A stretch of DNA of 35,632 nt from Rhodocyclaceae bacterium. Lineage in GTDB: Bacteria > Pseudomonadota > Gammaproteobacteria > Burkholderiales > Rhodocyclaceae. Both the position numbers and the translations under genes were made by a program. The stretch's first letter is position 1. Each line of letters begins with the position of its first letter. Shown here one piece after another: positions 8,870-19,034 of the stretch. The DNA lies in assembly GCA_028714035.1 (NCBI GenBank), contig JAQTNA010000040.1:1-35632 (forward strand). The letters are read 5' to 3'. Under the pieces are notes generated by a model that was not told the DNA's origin, did no database searches, and saw only the letters and a program-made list of their open reading frames with translations.

Positions 8870-9178
8870 ATGGCGGGCCTGTTGGCGGCGCTCCTGCTGG
8901 CATGTATGGCCGGAAACGCCGAAGCAAGGATCAAGCGGTCCTCCGCGGCCCGGCATGAATTCGTCCGCGCCCATGCCTGTCCAGCCACCGAGAAGAACGG
9001 CCTGCCCTGCCCGGGCTACATCATTGACCACGTGATCCCGCTTTGCGCCGGGGGCGCCGACGCGCCGGGCAACATGCAGTGGCAGACCATCGCCGAAGCC
9101 AGGGAAAAGGACGTGCTGGAGCGGCAAATGTGCCGCCGTTCGCCTCAGGATGTCACTCGGATCGCGCCAGCCACTTGA
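8870..9178 (+). CDS. Small exported HNH endonuclease
   Basis: 102 residues from the ATG at 8870, chosen because it begins a clean signal peptide ([19 protein letters not shown]; cleavage likely after AEA, or lipidation at the cysteine in LLAC). A longer frame from GTG 8777 would bury this signal behind 31 basic residues. The mature part carries the zinc/metal HNH core of the small secreted HNH family: [20 protein letters not shown] with the catalytic His in [18 protein letters not shown] with the central Asn, and a C-terminal AREKD helix. Expected role: cutting DNA outside the cytoplasm, for nutrient use, DNA processing or biofilm DNA. The gene follows the sigma-54/cyclic-di-GMP leader. Its last 26 bases overlap the 3' end of the opposing kinase gene. 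The ribosome site at 8855-8858 (GGGG) is weak. Confidence 0.8.
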   Translation: MAGLLAALLLACMAGNAEARIKRSSAARHEFVRAHACPATEKNGLPCPGYIIDHVIPLCAGGADAPGNMQWQTIAEAREKDVLERQMCRRSPQDVTRIAPAT

Positions 9179-12100
9179 GCAAGGTGGCAAACATGGCCTC
9201 CGGATCCACGGGCTTGGCGATGAAATCGTTCATTCCCGCCTCGAAGCACTTCGCCTTGTCCTCCGCGAAGGCATTGGCCGTCATGGCCAGGATCGGCACG
9301 GTGGCGCCATTGGGCAACTGGCGTATGCGCCGGGTGGCTTCCAGGCCATCCATGTTGGGCATCTGCATGTCCATCAGGATCACCTGGTAGTCATTCCTGC
9401 CGGCGAGGTCCACGGCCTCGACGCCGTCCTGGGCAAAGTCAATGAGCTGCCCGGCATCGCTCAGCAGTTCCATGGTGACCTCCCGGTTGACCGGTTCGTC
9501 CTCCACCAGCAGGATCCGGCTACCGAGGTAGTCGCGCATCAGGGTCGCCTCGGCGGTTTTCGCCTCGAATGAGGGCTTGTGCTCGGCACGCCCATCCCCC
9601 TTCTTCAACCGTGCCGTGAACCAGAAGGTACTGCCCAGCCCCGGGGTGCTGACCACCCCGGCATCCCCGCCCATCAACTGCGCCAGCTTCCGGGAGATGG
9701 CCAGGCCCAGGCCGGTGCCGCCATACTTGCGGGTGATGGAGTTGTCGGCCTGTTCGAAGGCGGAGAACAGTTTGGCCACCTGCTCCGGGGCAATACCGAT
9801 ACCCGTATCCTGCACTTCGAAACGCACCAGCACGGCACCGGCGCCTTCCTCCACGACCCGTGCGCGCAGGGCGACGGTTCCGGCCTCGGTGAACTTGATG
9901 GCGTTGGCGGCGAAATTCAACAAGGCCTGTTGCAGCCGGGTGGGATCCCCCAGAAGGTGGTGCGGCAAGGGCTGCGGTTCGATCACCAGTTTCAGATGTT
10001 TGGCCTGCGCCCGATCGAAGAGCATGGAGGCCACATTGGCGGTGATGGCTCCGACGCAGACGTCGCTCTCTTCCAGGGAGAACTTGCTGGCCTCGATCTT
10101 GGACAGATCCAGGACCGCATTGATGATTTCCAGCAGATGCTGCCCTGCCGCGTCTATCTTCTCCAGCCGCTCGCCCTGCTGGGGCGTGACGCCGGAGCGC
10201 CGGATCAGGTGCGCCATGCCGGTGATGGCGTTGAGCGGGGTGCGTATCTCGTGGGACATGTTGGCCAGGAAGGCACTCTTGGCAATATTGGCCGTTTCGG
10301 CGGCCTCCTTGGCCAGGGACAAGGCTTCCGTGCGCTCCGCAACCAATTCTTCCAGGTGATTACGGTACTGTTCAAGCTCGGCTTCGGCCTTCTTCCGTTC
10401 GGAGATGTCTCGGCTGACGCCGAAAATTGATACGGGCGCACCGTGTTCGTCGAGCAGGTAAGTCGTCACGACCTCGGTATGAATGATACGACCGTCCCGG
10501 TGCGGCTGATCCACCTCGGTGTATTCGATCAGGCTGCTGCGCTCCCCCGCCGCAATCCGGGCGAACCTGGCCCGCATCTTTTGCTCCACGAGGGCGGCGG
10601 ATTCGGGCGTCAAGGCGGCGGTGACCGGCTGCGCCATGACCTCGGCGGCGGTATAGCCCCGGAGTCGCTCGACAGAAGGGCTGACATAGCTGAAGCGCCC
10701 GGTGCGCAGATCCATGACCCAGATGACGTCGGAAATATGCTCTGACATGAGGCGATAGCGCGCCTCGCTCTCGGCCAGCGCCTGCTCGGCCTGCTTGCGC
10801 TCCGTGACGTCGCGCGCCGCCGCGAACACGCCCAGCACGTTGCCGTCGCCGTCGCGGTACACGCTGGCGTTGTAGAGGACGTCCGTGATCCTGCCGGACA
10901 CGTGGCGAATGGCCAGGGGATAATCGGTGACGAAACCCAGCGAAAATACCTGCTGATAACCTTCCCGCGCCTTTTCGGGATCGGTGAAATAGTCCGCGAA
11001 GTCGCTGCCGATCAACTTGTCCCGGCCCACTCCGGTCGCGCGCTCCGTGGCCGAATTGACATCGGTGATCTTGCCCTCGGCGCTGATGGTCACCAGGGGA
11101 TCCAGGCTGGCCTCGATCAGGCTGCGGGAGTATTGAGAAGCCGTCCGAGCGGACTCTTCCGCCGATTTGCGCTCGGTGATGTCCTCGATGATGGCGATGC
11201 CGCCCTCGCTCTGACCCTCGCGGCCGCAAAATGGCGTGCACACCATGGACACCCAGCCTTTGACATCGCTCAGCGTCGCCGCGTATTCCCCCTCGTACGT
11301 ACCCTCCCTGCCCTCGACCGCCGCTCGCAGGGCGGGCAGCAGGCGCTGGTCCCTGATGGTCTTCATGTCCAGGCCGATGAGCTTCTCCCGCGGAGCCTGG
11401 AGCATCTGCGCAACCCTATTGTTGCAATAGGTGATGACCAGGTCGTTGTTGTAATGCAGGATGCCCGTGGGCGAATGCTGGAGGATGAGGCGATAGCGCT
11501 CATCGCTTTCCCGCAGCGCCAGGTCGCTGCGGCGCCGCAGCAGGAAGTTTCGCCCCCAGCCCCAGCCCAGAAACAGGGTGATCATGGCCAGGAACGCTCC
11601 CAGCCAAATCCAGTTGCGATTGGTCTCGTACCAGGACTGGAACAGCAAGCGGCTGCCCGGCGGCAGGGACGAGGTGGGGATGCCGTAACGATGCAGTTGC
11701 CGGGAATCGAACTGGAACTCGCTCGGCGCCACCCGCGTCACCGGAATGTGGCCGGCGTCCTCCCCCCCCAGCACGCGCAACAGGATTTCGGCGGCGGCAC
11801 GCCCCTGCGCCGCGGCGTTGGTGAGGCGCCCGCCGACGATACCGTAGCCCATGTAAAAATCCCACGAACCATAGACCGGCACCGGCGACAGGCGGGAAAC
11901 CAGGCCCGCGATGTCGGCATAGGTGACATAGGTACCGGCGCTGTCCCGGGCATAGGGCAGGAGCAGGACCAGGGTATCGTTGTCCAGTTTGGGCAGACGC
12001 GTGCGCAACTGCTCCAGGGACAGGCTGTCCCAGAACTCGAAATTCAGCTTCCCGGCAAAGGGCACCAGCATGGGGTCCAGTTCCTTGCGGATGGCCTTGC

Positions 12101-12626
12101 CGGTGATGGTGTCGTCAATGATGACCACGATGCGCCGGGTTCCGGGGTGCAATTGCAGCATGGCCGCCACGGTCTGGCCGCCTTCGAAGGTCTCGGCGAC
12201 CCCCGTGAAGCCGCTGACCCCGGCCAGCATGCCGTCGTGGAAGAAATTGACGCCGGCGAAGATCACCGGCACGCCCGGGAAGAGCGTGTCCCGATATAGT
12301 TTCAGGAAGTTGAGCGCATCGTTGTCCGTGACGACGACGGCGGCGAACCGGGTGCGGCGATACTTGTATTCCAGCAGTTGGCGCAGGTTCCCGAAGTGGG
12401 TTTCATCCGAAACCCTCTTGGTATCCATGTACTCCACGTGCAGTTCGATGAGCCGCCCGCTTTTCTCCACTCCTTCCCGGACACCCACGGTTTCCCCGTC
12501 GGTCCAGTCCATGCCATAGTGGTAGGAATTCAGAAGCAGGACGTGCGCCGTCTCTTCGCCCCGGGCAGCCGGGAGCAGGAAGAGGAGAAGCAAGGGAAGC
12601 AACAGGTAACGACGGAAAAAATGCAT
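9153..12626 (-). CDS. Hybrid histidine kinase with ABC-substrate-binding-like sensor and three PAS domains
   Basis: 1157 residues from the ATG at 12626, which starts directly at the signal or anchor segment ([16 protein letters not shown]). A GTG at 12680 would add 18 residues and has no good ribosome site. Order: periplasmic domain of the ABC substrate-binding-like family at about 25-320 ([18 protein letters not shown] is typical), a membrane helix near 340-360 ([20 protein letters not shown]), PAS at about 375-490, PAS at about 500-620, PAS/PAC at about 625-755, a coiled coil, HisKA with His792 (NMSHEIRTP), HATPase ([19 protein letters not shown]), and a receiver with Asp1086 ([12 protein letters not shown]). 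There is no HPt domain. The kinase-receiver part is a paralogue of the one at 3284-5650. The ligand is unknown; related sensor domains bind small organic molecules or amino acids. The 3' ends of this gene and the nuclease overlap by 26 bases. Confidence 0.93.
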   Translation of the reverse strand: MHFFRRYLLLPLLLLFLLPAARGEETAHVLLLNSYHYGMDWTDGETVGVREGVEKSGRLIELHVEYMDTKRVSDETHFGNLRQLLEYKYRRTRFAAVVVTDNDALNFLKLYRDTLFPGVPVIFAGVNFFHDGMLAGVSGFTGVAETFEGGQTVAAMLQLHPGTRRIVVIIDDTITGKAIRKELDPMLVPFAGKLNFEFWDSLSLEQLRTRLPKLDNDTLVLLLPYARDSAGTYVTYADIAGLVSRLSPVPVYGSWDFYMGYGIVGGRLTNAAAQGRAAAEILLRVLGGEDAGHIPVTRVAPSEFQFDSRQLHRYGIPTSSLPPGSRLLFQSWYETNRNWIWLGAFLAMITLFLGWGWGRNFLLRRRSDLALRESDERYRLILQHSPTGILHYNNDLVITYCNNRVAQMLQAPREKLIGLDMKTIRDQRLLPALRAAVEGREGTYEGEYAATLSDVKGWVSMVCTPFCGREGQSEGGIAIIEDITERKSAEESARTASQYSRSLIEASLDPLVTISAEGKITDVNSATERATGVGRDKLIGSDFADYFTDPEKAREGYQQVFSLGFVTDYPLAIRHVSGRITDVLYNASVYRDGDGNVLGVFAAARDVTERKQAEQALAESEARYRLMSEHISDVIWVMDLRTGRFSYVSPSVERLRGYTAAEVMAQPVTAALTPESAALVEQKMRARFARIAAGERSSLIEYTEVDQPHRDGRIIHTEVVTTYLLDEHGAPVSIFGVSRDISERKKAEAELEQYRNHLEELVAERTEALSLAKEAAETANIAKSAFLANMSHEIRTPLNAITGMAHLIRRSGVTPQQGERLEKIDAAGQHLLEIINAVLDLSKIEASKFSLEESDVCVGAITANVASMLFDRAQAKHLKLVIEPQPLPHHLLGDPTRLQQALLNFAANAIKFTEAGTVALRARVVEEGAGAVLVRFEVQDTGIGIAPEQVAKLFSAFEQADNSITRKYGGTGLGLAISRKLAQLMGGDAGVVSTPGLGSTFWFTARLKKGDGRAEHKPSFEAKTAEATLMRDYLGSRILLVEDEPVNREVTMELLSDAGQLIDFAQDGVEAVDLAGRNDYQVILMDMQMPNMDGLEATRRIRQLPNGATVPILAMTANAFAEDKAKCFEAGMNDFIAKPVDPEAMFATLLKWLARSE

Positions 12627-12836
12627 GTAGCCACCAAGCATGGAAAGCGGATCGTTGCGATCCGAAAAATGATACCGCACCTCGTCGGTGATCGGCCATG
12701 AAACATAATACTAAAGGCCTATTCCCTCCGGACGGACAAGGTATCCACCTCGGCCCCGGCATCCGGGTGGCAACGAAGCATCCGCGGCCAACTGGGGTAT
12801 ATTGCCGGTTGGTCAATCTTCCCCTCTACCCATCCC

Positions 12837-13655
12837 GTGCAAACCGATTTCGAGCTTTGGCGCCAGAAGCGCCTGGAGGAACTCTCCGCGCCGGAGGGCT
12901 GGCTGTCCCTCATCGGCCTCTTCTGGCTGGAACCGGGAACAAATGCGGTAGGCAGTGCCCCGAGCTGCCCGGTACAACTACCGCAGGGGCCGGAACTGCT
13001 GGGGGCCTTGCACTGGGAAGCGTCCGGGATAATCTGGAAGCCGGCCCCCGGCTGTGCGGCCGGCGTGGAAGGCAGGCACGCGGCCGAGGCCGACGGAAGC
13101 GTTCCCCTGGACACGGACGAGGAAGGCAAACCGTCGCTCATCCGCCTGGGCGACTTGTCCCTGTTCATCCTGGAGCGGGAGGGGCGGATCGGGGTCAGGC
13201 TGAGGGATCGGGCCTGGGCGGAGAAGCAGCCCTTCGCCGGTCTGGCATGCCATGCCTTCGATCCGGACTGGCGCATCGCGGCCCGGTGGCAGCCCCTCTC
13301 GCCGCCGCTGGCCATGGAAGTGCCGACCATGACGGGGGAGATCAAGACGGTGTCCGTACGGCACCAGGCGGTATTCTTCTGGAACGGGCGGGAGCTTAGC
13401 CTGCTCCCCCTGGAGGAGGATCCGAATGGCGTGTTTTTCGTCTTCCGGGACGAAACCAGCGGCAAGGAGACCTACGGCGGCGGCCGTTTCCTGCGCACGG
13501 AAGCGCCCCGGGACGGGAGCATCCTGCTGGACTTCAACCGCGCCTACAATCCTCCCTGCGCCTTCACCCCGTTCGCCGCCTGCCCCCTGCCCCCGCCGGA
13601 AAACCGGCTGCCCTTCCCTGTGGCGGCGGGCGAGAAAAAATACCTCGGGAAGTAG
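12837..13655 (+). CDS. DUF1684 family protein
   Basis: 272 residues from the GTG at 12837; no clear ribosome site precedes it, so leaderless or weak initiation is possible. The sequence fits the DUF1684 family from end to end: N-terminal FELWRQKRLEELSAPEGWLS followed by LIGLFWLEPG, the central beta-rich part, GGGRFLRTEAP, and the C-terminal signature LDFNRAYNPPCAFTPFAACP then PENRLP. The biochemical function of the family is not known to me. No signal peptide is visible, so it is probably cytoplasmic. It is divergent from the large kinase, with 210 bases between the starts, and ends 5 bases from the convergent arsenite pump gene. TATATT near 12800 could serve as a -10 box. Confidence 0.85.
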   Translation: MQTDFELWRQKRLEELSAPEGWLSLIGLFWLEPGTNAVGSAPSCPVQLPQGPELLGALHWEASGIIWKPAPGCAAGVEGRHAAEADGSVPLDTDEEGKPSLIRLGDLSLFILEREGRIGVRLRDRAWAEKQPFAGLACHAFDPDWRIAARWQPLSPPLAMEVPTMTGEIKTVSVRHQAVFFWNGRELSLLPLEEDPNGVFFVFRDETSGKETYGGGRFLRTEAPRDGSILLDFNRAYNPPCAFTPFAACPLPPPENRLPFPVAAGEKKYLGK

Positions 13656-13660
13656 ATGGC

Positions 13661-14719
13661 TTATCCGGGAGTGGCCTCGGGCGCGAAGTACCTGCCCTGA
13701 AACCAGAGCGCCACGTTGACCAAGCCTATCATCACCGGCACCTCTACCAGCGGACCGATGACGGCGGCAAAGGCGGCGCCGGAGTTGATGCCATACACGG
13801 CCACGGCCACGGCGATGGCCAGTTCGAAGTTGTTGCTGGCCGCCGTGAAGGACAGGGTGGCGCTCTTCTCGTAGCTGGCTCCCAGGCGCTTGCTCATGAA
13901 GAACGAGAACAAGAACATGACCAGGAAGTAGATCAGGAGAGGAATGGCGATGCGCACCACGTCCATCGGGATGCCGATGATGAGCTTGCCCTTCAGGCTG
14001 AACATGACGACGATGGTAAACAGGAGCGCCACCAGGGTGATCGGCCCGATCCTGGGCACGAACCGGCCGTGGTACCACTCCTTGGACACGAAGCGCAGCA
14101 TGATCACCCGGGTCAGCACCCCGGCGATGCAGGGGATGCCCAGGTAGATGAAGACACTCTCGGCGATTCTCCCGATCGAGACATCCACGAGCGAGCCGGC
14201 AAGGCCGAACCAGGGCGGCAGGACCGTGATGAACAGCCAGGCATAGACGCTGAAGAACAACACCTGGAAGATGGAATTGAAGGCCACCAGCCCGGCGGCG
14301 TACTCGGTGGAGCCCTTGGCGATCTCGTTCCAGACGATCACCATGGCGATGCAGCGGGCCAGGCCGATCATGATGAGGCCGACCATGTATTCCGGCTTGT
14401 CGTGCAGGAAGATCAGGGCCAGGGCGAACATCAGCACCGGCCCTATGATCCAGTTCTGCACCAGGGACAGGCCCAGTACCCTTGTATCCCGGAACACGTC
14501 CGGCAGTTCCTCGTAGCGCACCTTGGCAAAGGGCGGATACATCATCAGGATCAGACCCAGCGCGATGGGCAGGTTGGTCGTTCCCACCTGGAAGCTGTTG
14601 ATGAAGGCCTCCACGCCCGGCACGAAATAGCCAAGCCCCACCCCCAGCGCCATGGCCGTGAATATCCAGACGGTCAGATAGCGATCCAGGAAGGAGAGTT
14701 TTCGAGTGACCGCGCTCAT
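13661..14719 (-). CDS. acr3: Arsenite efflux transporter, ACR3 type
   Basis: Exports arsenite from the cytoplasm, probably as H+ antiporter. 352 residues, the usual length, with about ten membrane helices. ACR3 hallmarks: the N-terminal [13 protein letters not shown], the conserved cysteine in [18 protein letters not shown], and [20 protein letters not shown]. The start codon overlaps the stop of arsC as ATGA, so the two are translationally coupled. Last gene of arsR-arsC-acr3 on the minus strand. It ends 5 bases from the stop of the DUF1684 gene with no visible terminator in between. It is not the ArsB family, although many annotations use that symbol. Confidence 0.95.
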   Translation of the reverse strand: MSAVTRKLSFLDRYLTVWIFTAMALGVGLGYFVPGVEAFINSFQVGTTNLPIALGLILMMYPPFAKVRYEELPDVFRDTRVLGLSLVQNWIIGPVLMFALALIFLHDKPEYMVGLIMIGLARCIAMVIVWNEIAKGSTEYAAGLVAFNSIFQVLFFSVYAWLFITVLPPWFGLAGSLVDVSIGRIAESVFIYLGIPCIAGVLTRVIMLRFVSKEWYHGRFVPRIGPITLVALLFTIVVMFSLKGKLIIGIPMDVVRIAIPLLIYFLVMFLFSFFMSKRLGASYEKSATLSFTAASNNFELAIAVAVAVYGINSGAAFAAVIGPLVEVPVMIGLVNVALWFQGRYFAPEATPG

Positions 14720-15216
14720 ATCTCACCTCGCGCCTGATCCGGAACGATGGCACCAACCCGGTCGAGCTCCCGCTTGAGACGAACGGGATCGGCTTCAAGC
14801 TCGGCCAGGGGCAGGGCCAGGAAGGCTTCGATGCGGGCACGCAGGATGCGGTAGGCTTCCATGAAGGCCGCGTCCACCTGGGCATCAGTGCCGGTGGCGT
14901 GCGCCGGGTCTGCCACGCCCCAGTGGCTGCGCACCACCCGGCCGAGGTAAGCCGGGCAGGTCTCCCCGGCGGCACTGGAACAGACCGTCACCACGATGTC
15001 CGGGGTAAGCGGCAGGCTCTCCCAGGACTTGCTGTGATAAGCCTCGATGGCGATGCCCTCCCGGGCGAGCAGGGCCAGTGAGCGCGGATGCACCTGGCCG
15101 GTGGGCTTGCTGCCGGCGCTGATCGCACGCCAAGCCGGCGGTGCCAGGTGGTTGAAGGTGGCTTCCGCCAGGATGGAACGGCAGGAGTTGCCGGTACACA
15201 GAAAGAGAATGTTCAT
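14716..15216 (-). CDS. arsC: Arsenate reductase, low-molecular-weight phosphatase type
   Basis: Reduces arsenate to arsenite for export. 166 residues. The phosphatase-like P-loop is at the N-terminus: [14 protein letters not shown], with catalytic Cys7 and Arg13. Cys79 and Cys87 ([15 protein letters not shown]) provide the relay pair of the thioredoxin-coupled class, as in S. aureus ArsC. DPAHATG carries the general acid Asp. About 30 extra residues follow the usual C-terminus. The ATG at 15216 overlaps the stop of arsR by four bases, and the TGA overlaps the acr3 start likewise, so all three genes form a tightly coupled operon. Confidence 0.95.
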   Translation of the reverse strand: MNILFLCTGNSCRSILAEATFNHLAPPAWRAISAGSKPTGQVHPRSLALLAREGIAIEAYHSKSWESLPLTPDIVVTVCSSAAGETCPAYLGRVVRSHWGVADPAHATGTDAQVDAAFMEAYRILRARIEAFLALPLAELEADPVRLKRELDRVGAIVPDQARGEI

Positions 15217-15578
15217 GGTTTGACCGGGGATGGGGAAATCGGTGGCAATACACGGTCCGAACAGGCCGTAGGCAGGCCCGCGCATTGCTCCGGGTGCCCG
15301 GAACAACACTCTTCGGTAAGGTACGCGATCAGATCCAGCATGAGCGGGATATTGGCCCGGTAGCGCTGGTAACGCCCCTCCTGCTCCACCGTGAGCAGCT
15401 GCGCCTGGGTAAGCGCCTTCAGGTGGAAGGAAAGATTGGTCGGCGGCACATCCAGCGCGGCGCCAATCTCCCCCGCCACCAGGCCTTCCGGCCCTCTCTT
15501 TACCAGCAGGCGATAGACGTCCAGGCGCACGCCGGAAGACAGGGATTCGAAAACAGGAAGGGCACGGCTCTTGTCCAT
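15213..15578 (-). CDS. arsR: Arsenic-responsive repressor, ArsR/SmtB family
   Basis: Represses its own operon and leaves DNA on binding arsenite. 121 residues with a winged helix-turn-helix (LVAGEIGAALDVPPTNLSFH, then LKALTQAQLL). There is no CxC motif in the recognition helix. Instead, a C-terminal cluster Cys91, Cys92 and Cys99 (ECCSGHPEQC) resembles the site in the Acidithiobacillus ferrooxidans type of ArsR (Cys95, 96, 102 there, from memory). The start lies two bases from the operator at 15580-15613, fitting autoregulation. Confidence 0.94.
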   Translation of the reverse strand: MDKSRALPVFESLSSGVRLDVYRLLVKRGPEGLVAGEIGAALDVPPTNLSFHLKALTQAQLLTVEQEGRYQRYRANIPLMLDLIAYLTEECCSGHPEQCAGLPTACSDRVLPPISPSPVKP

Positions 15579-15579
15579 T

Positions 15580-15613
15580 ATTCAACGATTCAACGTATAT
15601 TGAAGTGTTGAAT
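15580..15613. promoter_or_regulatory. Operator upstream of arsR
   Basis: ATTCAACG stands twice in tandem (15580-15587, 15588-15595), then TATA, then TTGAAGTG and TTGAAT (15600-15613). The two halves mirror each other, giving a 34-base near-symmetric element with ATTCAA/TTGAAT ends typical of ArsR/SmtB operators. It directly abuts the arsR start codon, so bound repressor would block the promoter or initiation. Confidence 0.75.
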
Positions 15614-15765
15614 GGTAGCACGGAAAAGCGTCGGTGGAAACCGCTTCGGCGCGGTAAGGAATTTTCCGGCCCCGGGCGCCCATTCATGCCGAATGCACGC
15701 AGCTAAGCCCCGGCTTTTTCAGGATTTTTTCCCTTCTGGCAGGCTCATTTTCGGCCACCTATGAC

Positions 15766-15781
15766 CCACGATATATAGTGG
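15766..15781. promoter_or_regulatory. NrdR box 1 upstream of nrdJ
   Basis: CCACGATATATAGTGG matches the NrdR consensus ACACWATATATWGTGT at 13 of 16 positions. NrdR is the ATP/dATP-sensing repressor of ribonucleotide reductase genes. The nrdR gene itself is not in the window. Confidence 0.75.
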
Positions 15782-15797
15782 TTAAGTCCACGACCGA

Positions 15798-15813
15798 ACA
15801 CAAACTAAATTGT
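15798..15813. promoter_or_regulatory. NrdR box 2, degenerate
   Basis: ACACAAACTAAATTGT matches the consensus at about 12 of 16 positions. It starts 32 bases after box 1, the three-helical-turn spacing usual for NrdR box pairs. It overlaps the first bases of the suggested -35 element. Confidence 0.55.
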
Positions 15814-15887
15814 TAATTTATTGTTTTAATTGAATAAAAAAATACTCAAAACCTCTTCCAGAAATCAGGATCAGGCGTTAGACTTCC

Positions 15888-15912
15888 CCGGCTTTTTCAA
15901 ACAAAAAACCGG
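15888..15912 (+). other. Leader hairpin before nrdJ
   Basis: CCGG-C-TTTTT and AAAAA-A-CCGG pair around a CAAAC loop, with one mismatch. The hairpin ends 15 bases before the nrdJ ATG and just upstream of its ribosome site. No T tract follows, so it is not an intrinsic terminator for the plus strand; it could affect mRNA stability or ribosome access. Confidence 0.4.
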
Positions 15913-15927
15913 ACAAGGGGGAAGACC

Positions 15928-18813
15928 ATGAGCGAGGCCGTAAACGAATCCGAGAACCTGGCGCTGCCTTGCGCCGCAAGCATGCCCGAACAGGAAATAT
16001 CGGGTGAGGTACTGCTGGAAAAATACGCCAAGGGCGACGAACGGAACGTGACCGACGTGCGCCGCCGGGTCGCCCGGGCCCTGGCCGCGGTGGAATCGGA
16101 AGAGAAGCGCGCCTTCTGGGAGAAGCAGTTCCTGGAGGCCCAGGAATACGGCTTCGTGCCCGCGGGGCGCATCAACTCCGCCGCCGGCACCGAACTCACC
16201 GCCACCCTCATCAACTGTTTCGTCCAGCCGGTGGGCGACTCCATCTCGGAAATCCGGGACGGCCGCCCCGGCATCTACACCGCCCTGCAGCAGTCCGCCG
16301 AGACCATGCGCCGCGGCGGCGGCGTGGGCTACGATTTCTCCTCCATCCGCCCCTCCGGCGCCCATGTGAAGGGCACCCAGTCCCGCGCCTCCGGCCCCGT
16401 GTCCTACATGCGCGTCTTCGACCGCTCCTGCGAGACCGTCGAGTCGGCCGGTGCCCGCCGCGGCGCCCAGATGGGCGTCCTGCGCTGCGATCATCCCAAC
16501 ATCGAGGACTTCATCCACGCCAAGGACAGCGGCGACCTGAAGAACTTCAACATTTCCATCGGCGTGTCCGACGCCTTCATGACGGCCGTGGAGCAGGATG
16601 GCGACGTGGAACTGGCGCACAAGGCCGAGCCCTCCGAGGACATCCGGCAAGCCGGCGCCTACCAGCGCGAGGACGGCCTGTGGGTGTACCGGAAACTGAA
16701 GGCCCGGGAACTGTGGGACCAGGTCATGCGTTCCACCTATGACCACGCCGAGCCGGGCATCCTGTTCCTGGACCGCATGAACCGGGACAACAACCTCAAT
16801 TATTGCGAGACCATCGAGGCCACGAATCCCTGCGCCGAGCAGCCCCTGCCGCCCTACGGCTGCTGCTGCCTGGGTTCCATCAACCTCACCCGCTACATCC
16901 TCAATCCCTTCGCGCTCCAGGGCGAGGCCGAATTCGATTTCCCGGCCTTCGGCAAGGAAGTGGCCGTGGCCGTGCGCATGCTCGACAACGTGCTGGACGT
17001 GACCCACTGGCCGCTCTCCCAACAGCAGGCGGAGGCCATGGCCAAGCGCCGCATCGGCCTGGGTTTCACCGGCCTGGGCGACGCCCTGATCATGCTCGGC
17101 CTGCGCTATGACGAGCCGGAGGCCCGCAGCATGGCCACGCGCATCACGGAATTCATGCGCGATACCGCCTACCTCGCTTCCGTGGACCTGGCCAAGGAAC
17201 GGGGCGCCTTCCCCTTCTTCAACGCCGACCTCTACCTCTCCGGCGGCAACTTCGCCTCGCGCCTGCCGACCGAGGTGAAGGAGCAGATCAGGAAGCACGG
17301 CCTGCGTAATTCCCACCTCTTGTCCATCGCGCCCACCGGCACCATTTCGCTGGCCTTCGCCGACAACGCTTCCAACGGCATCGAGCCGCCCTTCTCCTGG
17401 ACCTATACCCGGAAGAAGCGCATGGCCGACGGCACGCACAAGGACTACGCGGTGGAGGATTACGCCTGGCGCCTGTACCGGCACATGGGCGGCGACATGA
17501 ACAAGCTGCCCGCCTACTTCGTCACCGCCCTGGAAATCTCCGCCCAGGCCCACGAGGAAATGGTGGCTGCGGTCGCCCCCTGCATAGACACCGCCATCTC
17601 CAAGACGGTGAACGTGCCCGCCGACTATCCCTACGCCGACTTCGAGAGCCTCTACATGACGGCCTGGAAGTCGGGCCTGAAGGGCCTGGCCACCTACCGG
17701 CCCAATTCCGTGCTGGGTTCCGTGCTGTCCGTGACCCCCAGCACCGAGAAGAAGCAGCCCCAGGACGTGACCCTTCAGGACGCGAACCGGCGCCTGTCCA
17801 TCGGCCACCTGCCGGCCCCGGTGCTCTCCAGCCTGCGCTGGCCCGGTCGGCCGGAACTGCCGGACGGCAACGTCGCCTGGACCTACATGCTGAACACCCC
17901 GGAGGGCGGCTTCGCCCTGTTCGTGGGCCAGATGGAAGATAGCAACGATGGCGGCCACGGCACCGTACCTTTCGAGGTCTGGGTGAATGGCGCCGACCAG
18001 CCGCGGGGTCTGGGCGCGGTGGCCAAGACGCTTTCGATGGACATGCGCAGCCAGGACCGGGCGTGGCTGAAGTTGAAATTGGATACCCTGGCCATGACCG
18101 TGGGCGAGAGGAGCTTCGACATGCCGCTGCCGCCCCACGGCGAGAAGAAGCTGGTGCCCGGCATCGTTTCCGCCTTCGCCCAGGTGGTGCGCTACCGCTG
18201 CGAGAAACTGGGTGCCCTGGAGGATGACGGCGACTCCCCGGTGCTGGACACCCTCTTTAGCCTGAACGAGCCCAAGACCGGCACGGACGGCACCCTGTCC
18301 TGGACGGTGGATATCCAGAACCCGGCCACCGACGAAGACTTCGTCCTGGGCCTGAAGGAAATCACCCTGCCCGACGGAGTCACCCGCCCCTACTCCATGT
18401 GGCTATCGGGCAACTACCCGCGCGCCCTGGACGGCCTGTCCCGGATTCTGTCGCTCGACATGCGCGTCATGGACCCGGCCTGGATCGGCATGAAGCTCAG
18501 GAAGCTCCTGAAGTACCCGGAACCCCTGGGCGACTTCATGGCCTTCATCCCCGGCACCCGGCGCCAGCAGAATTGGCCGTCCACGGTGGCCTACCTGGCC
18601 CAGCTCATCATCCACCGCTACGCCATGCTGGGTGTGCTGGACGAGAAGGGCTACCCCCTGCGGGACATGGGCATCCTGGAGTCTCCCCGGGAAGCCAGCG
18701 AGCCCCAGCTCATGCAGGGCAAGAAGTGCACGGAGTGCGGCAACAACTCCGTGATAAGGAAGGACGGCTGCGATTTCTGCACCGCCTGCGGCGCCGTGGG
18801 GAGCTGCGGCTAA
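15928..18813 (+). CDS. nrdJ: Adenosylcobalamin-dependent (class II) ribonucleotide reductase with TSCPD repeats
   Basis: Reduces ribonucleotides to deoxyribonucleotides with a radical made from adenosylcobalamin, independent of oxygen. 961 residues. Catalytic signatures: Cys97 (LINCFVQP), GGGVGYDFS, the finger loop [14 protein letters not shown] with Cys302 and Glu304, and the phosphate-binding APTGTIS. After the barrel (to about 600) come two TSCPD-type domains, roughly 640-770 and 800-905. The C-terminus carries a cysteine-rich zinc-ribbon-like tail with Cys934, 937, 948, 951, 954 and 960, which probably works as the swinging redox arm. Upstream are paired NrdR-like boxes. No nrdAB or nrdDG genes are present here, and a hairpin follows the gene, so it is a single-gene unit. 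Confidence 0.95.
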   Translation: MSEAVNESENLALPCAASMPEQEISGEVLLEKYAKGDERNVTDVRRRVARALAAVESEEKRAFWEKQFLEAQEYGFVPAGRINSAAGTELTATLINCFVQPVGDSISEIRDGRPGIYTALQQSAETMRRGGGVGYDFSSIRPSGAHVKGTQSRASGPVSYMRVFDRSCETVESAGARRGAQMGVLRCDHPNIEDFIHAKDSGDLKNFNISIGVSDAFMTAVEQDGDVELAHKAEPSEDIRQAGAYQREDGLWVYRKLKARELWDQVMRSTYDHAEPGILFLDRMNRDNNLNYCETIEATNPCAEQPLPPYGCCCLGSINLTRYILNPFALQGEAEFDFPAFGKEVAVAVRMLDNVLDVTHWPLSQQQAEAMAKRRIGLGFTGLGDALIMLGLRYDEPEARSMATRITEFMRDTAYLASVDLAKERGAFPFFNADLYLSGGNFASRLPTEVKEQIRKHGLRNSHLLSIAPTGTISLAFADNASNGIEPPFSWTYTRKKRMADGTHKDYAVEDYAWRLYRHMGGDMNKLPAYFVTALEISAQAHEEMVAAVAPCIDTAISKTVNVPADYPYADFESLYMTAWKSGLKGLATYRPNSVLGSVLSVTPSTEKKQPQDVTLQDANRRLSIGHLPAPVLSSLRWPGRPELPDGNVAWTYMLNTPEGGFALFVGQMEDSNDGGHGTVPFEVWVNGADQPRGLGAVAKTLSMDMRSQDRAWLKLKLDTLAMTVGERSFDMPLPPHGEKKLVPGIVSAFAQVVRYRCEKLGALEDDGDSPVLDTLFSLNEPKTGTDGTLSWTVDIQNPATDEDFVLGLKEITLPDGVTRPYSMWLSGNYPRALDGLSRILSLDMRVMDPAWIGMKLRKLLKYPEPLGDFMAFIPGTRRQQNWPSTVAYLAQLIIHRYAMLGVLDEKGYPLRDMGILESPREASEPQLMQGKKCTECGNNSVIRKDGCDFCTACGAVGSCG

Positions 18814-18836
18814 GGATGGCCGAGACTGGTTCAATC

Positions 18837-18865
18837 GGCTTGGGGATAAGGTTCATCCCCAAGCC
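18837..18865 (+). terminator. Hairpin after nrdJ
   Basis: GGCTTGGGGAT and ATCCCCAAGCC form a perfect 11-base-pair stem with a 7-base loop, 23 bases after the nrdJ stop. No T tract follows, so it may terminate poorly on its own or protect the mRNA 3' end. Confidence 0.55.
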
Positions 18866-19034
18866 AGGCGCTTCTCCCGATCTTCGGAAAATGTATTGCC
18901 CGTCATGGCAGGCATGGGAAATGCCCCCAGGGCGGAAAGCTTGCGTATGACCAGCGAGGCCGTGGCAGTCCCGCCCTCGGCGCCGCTGCTCAGGGCCGAA
19001 CGGCGTGGCATGTCCACGAACGGCTCAACGTCCC

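Larger units (their letters stand above)
15614..15927. other. Divergent region between arsR and nrdJ
   Basis: 314 bases without a gene. The nrdJ half is unusually AT-rich (15795-15860) for this genome. It holds the two NrdR-like boxes listed below and a plausible promoter: TTGTTA at 15811-15816, then AATAAA 17 bases later. I looked for an adenosylcobalamin riboswitch, since nrdJ needs that cofactor, and saw none. A ribosome site GGGGGAAGA precedes the nrdJ ATG. Confidence 0.6.

Noticed and set aside
15614-15927. Adenosylcobalamin riboswitch before nrdJ
   Set aside because: None of the B12-box-type conserved segments could be found; the paired NrdR-like boxes explain the conserved-looking parts better.
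15871-18138. Very long open frame antisense to nrdJ
   Set aside because: The sense strand has all class II reductase motifs. The antisense frame is Gly/His/Val-rich without motifs, the usual mirror of GC-rich codon use.
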